A DNA stretch of 15,707 nt from Bacteroidaceae bacterium (lineage in GTDB: Bacteria; Bacteroidota; Bacteroidia; Bacteroidales; Bacteroidaceae), in the NCBI GenBank assembly GCA_030843315.1, contig JAUUPT010000082.1, positions 1-15,707 of the forward strand. Reading direction: 5' to 3'. Below, in pieces: positions 13,612 to 15,707 of the stretch. Both the position numbers and the translations under genes were made by a program. The notes below the pieces were generated by a model. The model searched no databases. It was not told the DNA's origin and worked only from the letters and a program-made list of their open reading frames with translations. How positions within the stretch are numbered: the stretch's first letter is position 1; the number at the start of each line of letters is the position of its first letter.

Positions 13612-15707
13612 ATGGATACCAATCAAATAAAAAGATTTGCCATTGAAGCACGCAACAAATTAAAAGAGGGCGTGGCAATGAAAATGGCTTCTCTGGGTTT
13701 TACAAAAAAAGGCGATGTGGCAGAGAATATGCGTCCTACCTTGATACAGGGCGGTTCGCTTTGGAAGGGACAGATTCAAACGGAGACATTTTTCCACCAG
13801 TGGATGTCGCTCTATGCCCGCATTCAAGACAAAGGGATGAACGTAGTATACGAAGAGGCTGCCTACACTTGGTTTAACCGCCTGGTGGCTATTCGTATTC
13901 TGCAAAAGAACGGATTGGCAGAACCTATTCTCGACTTTGCCGACGAAGCACGTACCCCACGCATTGTTGACGAAGCACGAGGAGGACGCATCCCCCAAAT
14001 GACCGAAGAGGAGCGCAAGCACCTGATGGAGTTACTGGACGACGATACGAAAACCACCGAGCAGTTCGCTTTATTAATCACTGCTTGGTGTCATCAAAAC
14101 CCTATCATTGAGAAATGTTTTGGTACTATTGCAGACTATACAGAATTATTGTTGCCCAACAATATTTTGGCTGAAGATGGGTTCTTGGATATGCTCAACC
14201 ATACAGAGTTTATCACCGGAGATGATTTCCGTTCGCCCGAACTTATTGGTTGGCTCTATCAATTCTACATCTCCGAACGTAAAGACGAAGTGTTTGCCAA
14301 AAAGGGGAAGTTTAGTGCAGACGAGATACCCGCCGCCACGCAGATATTCACCCCCAACTGGATCGTGAAGTATATGGTGGAAAACACCGTGGGGCGTATC
14401 TATCTCGATAATAACCCACACGCTACGGCAATGAAAGAGGGATGGAAATACTTGGTAGATCCCGACACTTCTACCCCCGAAGAAAGCAAATACCGATATA
14501 ATGAGCTAACAGAACTCCGCATTGCTGACCTTGCCTGTGGCTCGGGACATATTCTCAACGAGTGTTTCGACATTCTTTACGACCTCTACATTGCCGAAGG
14601 ATATACTCGTAGCGAAGCCATTGAGAATATTTTCCGCCATAACCTAACAGGTGTCGACCTCGACAAGCGCGCCCAGCAACTGGCCATCTTTGCTTTGCTA
14701 TTGAAAGCGTGCCAAAAAGATAGAAGCTATGTGGATGCTAAGCTATTGCCTGCTGTGCTCACCATGCCGAAGCCATGGAGCGAAGCCAAGAACGGAAGCT
14801 TATCTACTGCCCTCTCACTCTTCTTTAATGGATGCGAAACTCCAACCATCGTTGAAGAACTGCAAACAGCTTTCGAACTGATGAAAGATGCCGACTCATT
14901 GGGATCTATTATGAAGTTTGATATAGCAGACACCACGCGCTTTGCCCTAAAGCAGGCAGTGGAGTATTGGGCGAACGAACGCTTTGTGCCCGAGGTGGTG
15001 GAAGAGATGATGCCAAATATACAGCTGATATTGGCATTGACGGAGAGGTATGCAGCAATTGTGATGAACCCACCCTATATGGGGGGAGGAAATATGAACG
15101 AGGTATTAGGTAAGTATGTGAAGAGGAATTATGAGGAGGGGAAAGCGGATTTGTTCTCTGTCTTTATGTATTTAGGTATGGAGCGATTGGAGAAGAATGG
15201 TAAGCAGGCACAAATCAATATGCAGAGTTGGATGTTTCTCTCTTCTTTCGAGAAACTACGTCATACATTCTTGACTAATTATCATCTCGACAATATGCTG
15301 CACCTTGGGCCACGTACATTCGATGAACTATCGGGCGAGGTGGTGCAGAATACGGCTTTTGTGTTTACAAAGGATATGCCTCAAGAACAAGGGGGTACGT
15401 ACTATCGATTGATTGATGGAAAGAGATGCAGAGCGAAAGAGGAGATGTTTTTGGCAGGGAAGAATTGCTATACGAAGGTACCTCAACAGAACTTTAACAA
15501 GATTCCGGGAAGTCCGATTGGGTACTGGGTGAGTGAGAAAGAATTAATAATTTTCTCTGATACCAAAATTGGGGAATATGGTATGAGCAAGAGAGGACTT
15601 CAACCAGGATGTGTACCATTGGTAGTAAGACATTGGAGTGAAATCAGTAAAAATAAATTTGAAAGAAAAGCTAAAAACAGGGAGGAAGCATTGTCCTCCA
15701 AGTTAAG
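13612..15707 (+). CDS. pglX: PglX, BREX adenine-specific DNA methyltransferase, partial
   Basis: 698 codons are visible from the ATG at 13612, and the frame is open to the window edge; the family is usually about 1150-1250 aa, so roughly 40% is missing. The opening MDTNQIKRFAIEARNKLKEG is a typical PglX start. Methyltransferase motifs in order are FTPNWIVKYMVE (residues 246-257, motif X), DLACGSGHIL (306-315, motif I, SAM binding), and NPPY at 486-489 (motif IV, catalysis of N6-adenine transfer). The missing C-terminus and the section after NPPY should hold target recognition. PglX methylates a non-palindromic site on one strand to mark host DNA and is also needed for phage exclusion. It is co-transcribed with brxC. 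Arginine codon choice changes near position 15000, described under findings. Confidence 0.93.
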   Translation, partial: MDTNQIKRFAIEARNKLKEGVAMKMASLGFTKKGDVAENMRPTLIQGGSLWKGQIQTETFFHQWMSLYARIQDKGMNVVYEEAAYTWFNRLVAIRILQKNGLAEPILDFADEARTPRIVDEARGGRIPQMTEEERKHLMELLDDDTKTTEQFALLITAWCHQNPIIEKCFGTIADYTELLLPNNILAEDGFLDMLNHTEFITGDDFRSPELIGWLYQFYISERKDEVFAKKGKFSADEIPAATQIFTPNWIVKYMVENTVGRIYLDNNPHATAMKEGWKYLVDPDTSTPEESKYRYNELTELRIADLACGSGHILNECFDILYDLYIAEGYTRSEAIENIFRHNLTGVDLDKRAQQLAIFALLLKACQKDRSYVDAKLLPAVLTMPKPWSEAKNGSLSTALSLFFNGCETPTIVEELQTAFELMKDADSLGSIMKFDIADTTRFALKQAVEYWANERFVPEVVEEMMPNIQLILALTERYAAIVMNPPYMGGGNMNEVLGKYVKRNYEEGKADLFSVFMYLGMERLEKNGKQAQINMQSWMFLSSFEKLRHTFLTNYHLDNMLHLGPRTFDELSGEVVQNTAFVFTKDMPQEQGGTYYRLIDGKRCRAKEEMFLAGKNCYTKVPQQNFNKIPGSPIGYWVSEKELIIFSDTKIGEYGMSKRGLQPGCVPLVVRHWSEISKNKFERKAKNREEALSSKL

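Noticed and set aside
1..15707. CRISPR array or insertion sequence
   Set aside because: No regularly spaced long direct repeats with variable spacers, no transposase frame and no terminal inverted repeats were seen; the 24-bp phased repeats are too short and too few.

Overview
The window looks like a chromosomal segment from a Bacteroidales species, probably Bacteroides or a close relative. It has a TonB-dependent receptor with an N-terminal carboxypeptidase-regulatory-like domain, paired with a DUF4249 lipoprotein. Two promoters match or nearly match the Bacteroides -33 / -7 (TAnnTTTG) pattern, and ribosome-binding sites are weak and A-rich.

Region 1 (1-3275, minus strand) is part of an aryl-polyene/flexirubin-type fatty-acid-like gene set. 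In transcription order it encodes a GNAT-family acyltransferase-like protein, a beta-ketoacyl-ACP synthase, an acyl carrier protein, an ApeP-like hotdog dehydratase, and a FabZ-like hotdog dehydratase cut by the window edge. Genes are 15-29 bp apart or overlap, and a good promoter precedes the GNAT gene. The ketosynthase is interrupted by an in-frame TAA at codon 76. All catalytic residues lie downstream of that stop and are intact.

Region 2 (3276-6686) begins with a divergent intergenic region holding a long imperfect inverted repeat. A plus-strand pair follows: an outer-membrane TonB-dependent receptor and, 7 bp later, a DUF4249 surface lipoprotein.

Region 3 (6687-8539) is decayed and regulatory. 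A Fic gene with an N-terminal AbiEi-like winged-helix module has lost its middle and changed frame at about 7073-7080. Its upstream region carries short direct repeats in exact 24-bp phase. Downstream are two strong hairpins, one terminator-like and one a long near-perfect palindrome, in about 540 bp without a convincing gene.

Region 4 (8540-15707, running off the end) is the start of a type 1 BREX phage-defence operon: small XRE regulator, brxA (DUF1819), brxB (DUF1788), brxC (large P-loop ATPase) and pglX (adenine-specific methyltransferase, truncated by the window). ATGA overlaps join the first three genes, and 2-bp and 8-bp gaps separate the rest. A 15-bp palindrome overlaps the probable -7 element, suggesting autoregulation by the XRE protein. 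pglZ and brxL would be expected beyond the window. Arginine codon use in pglX changes sharply just before the NPPY motif, hinting at a mosaic gene.
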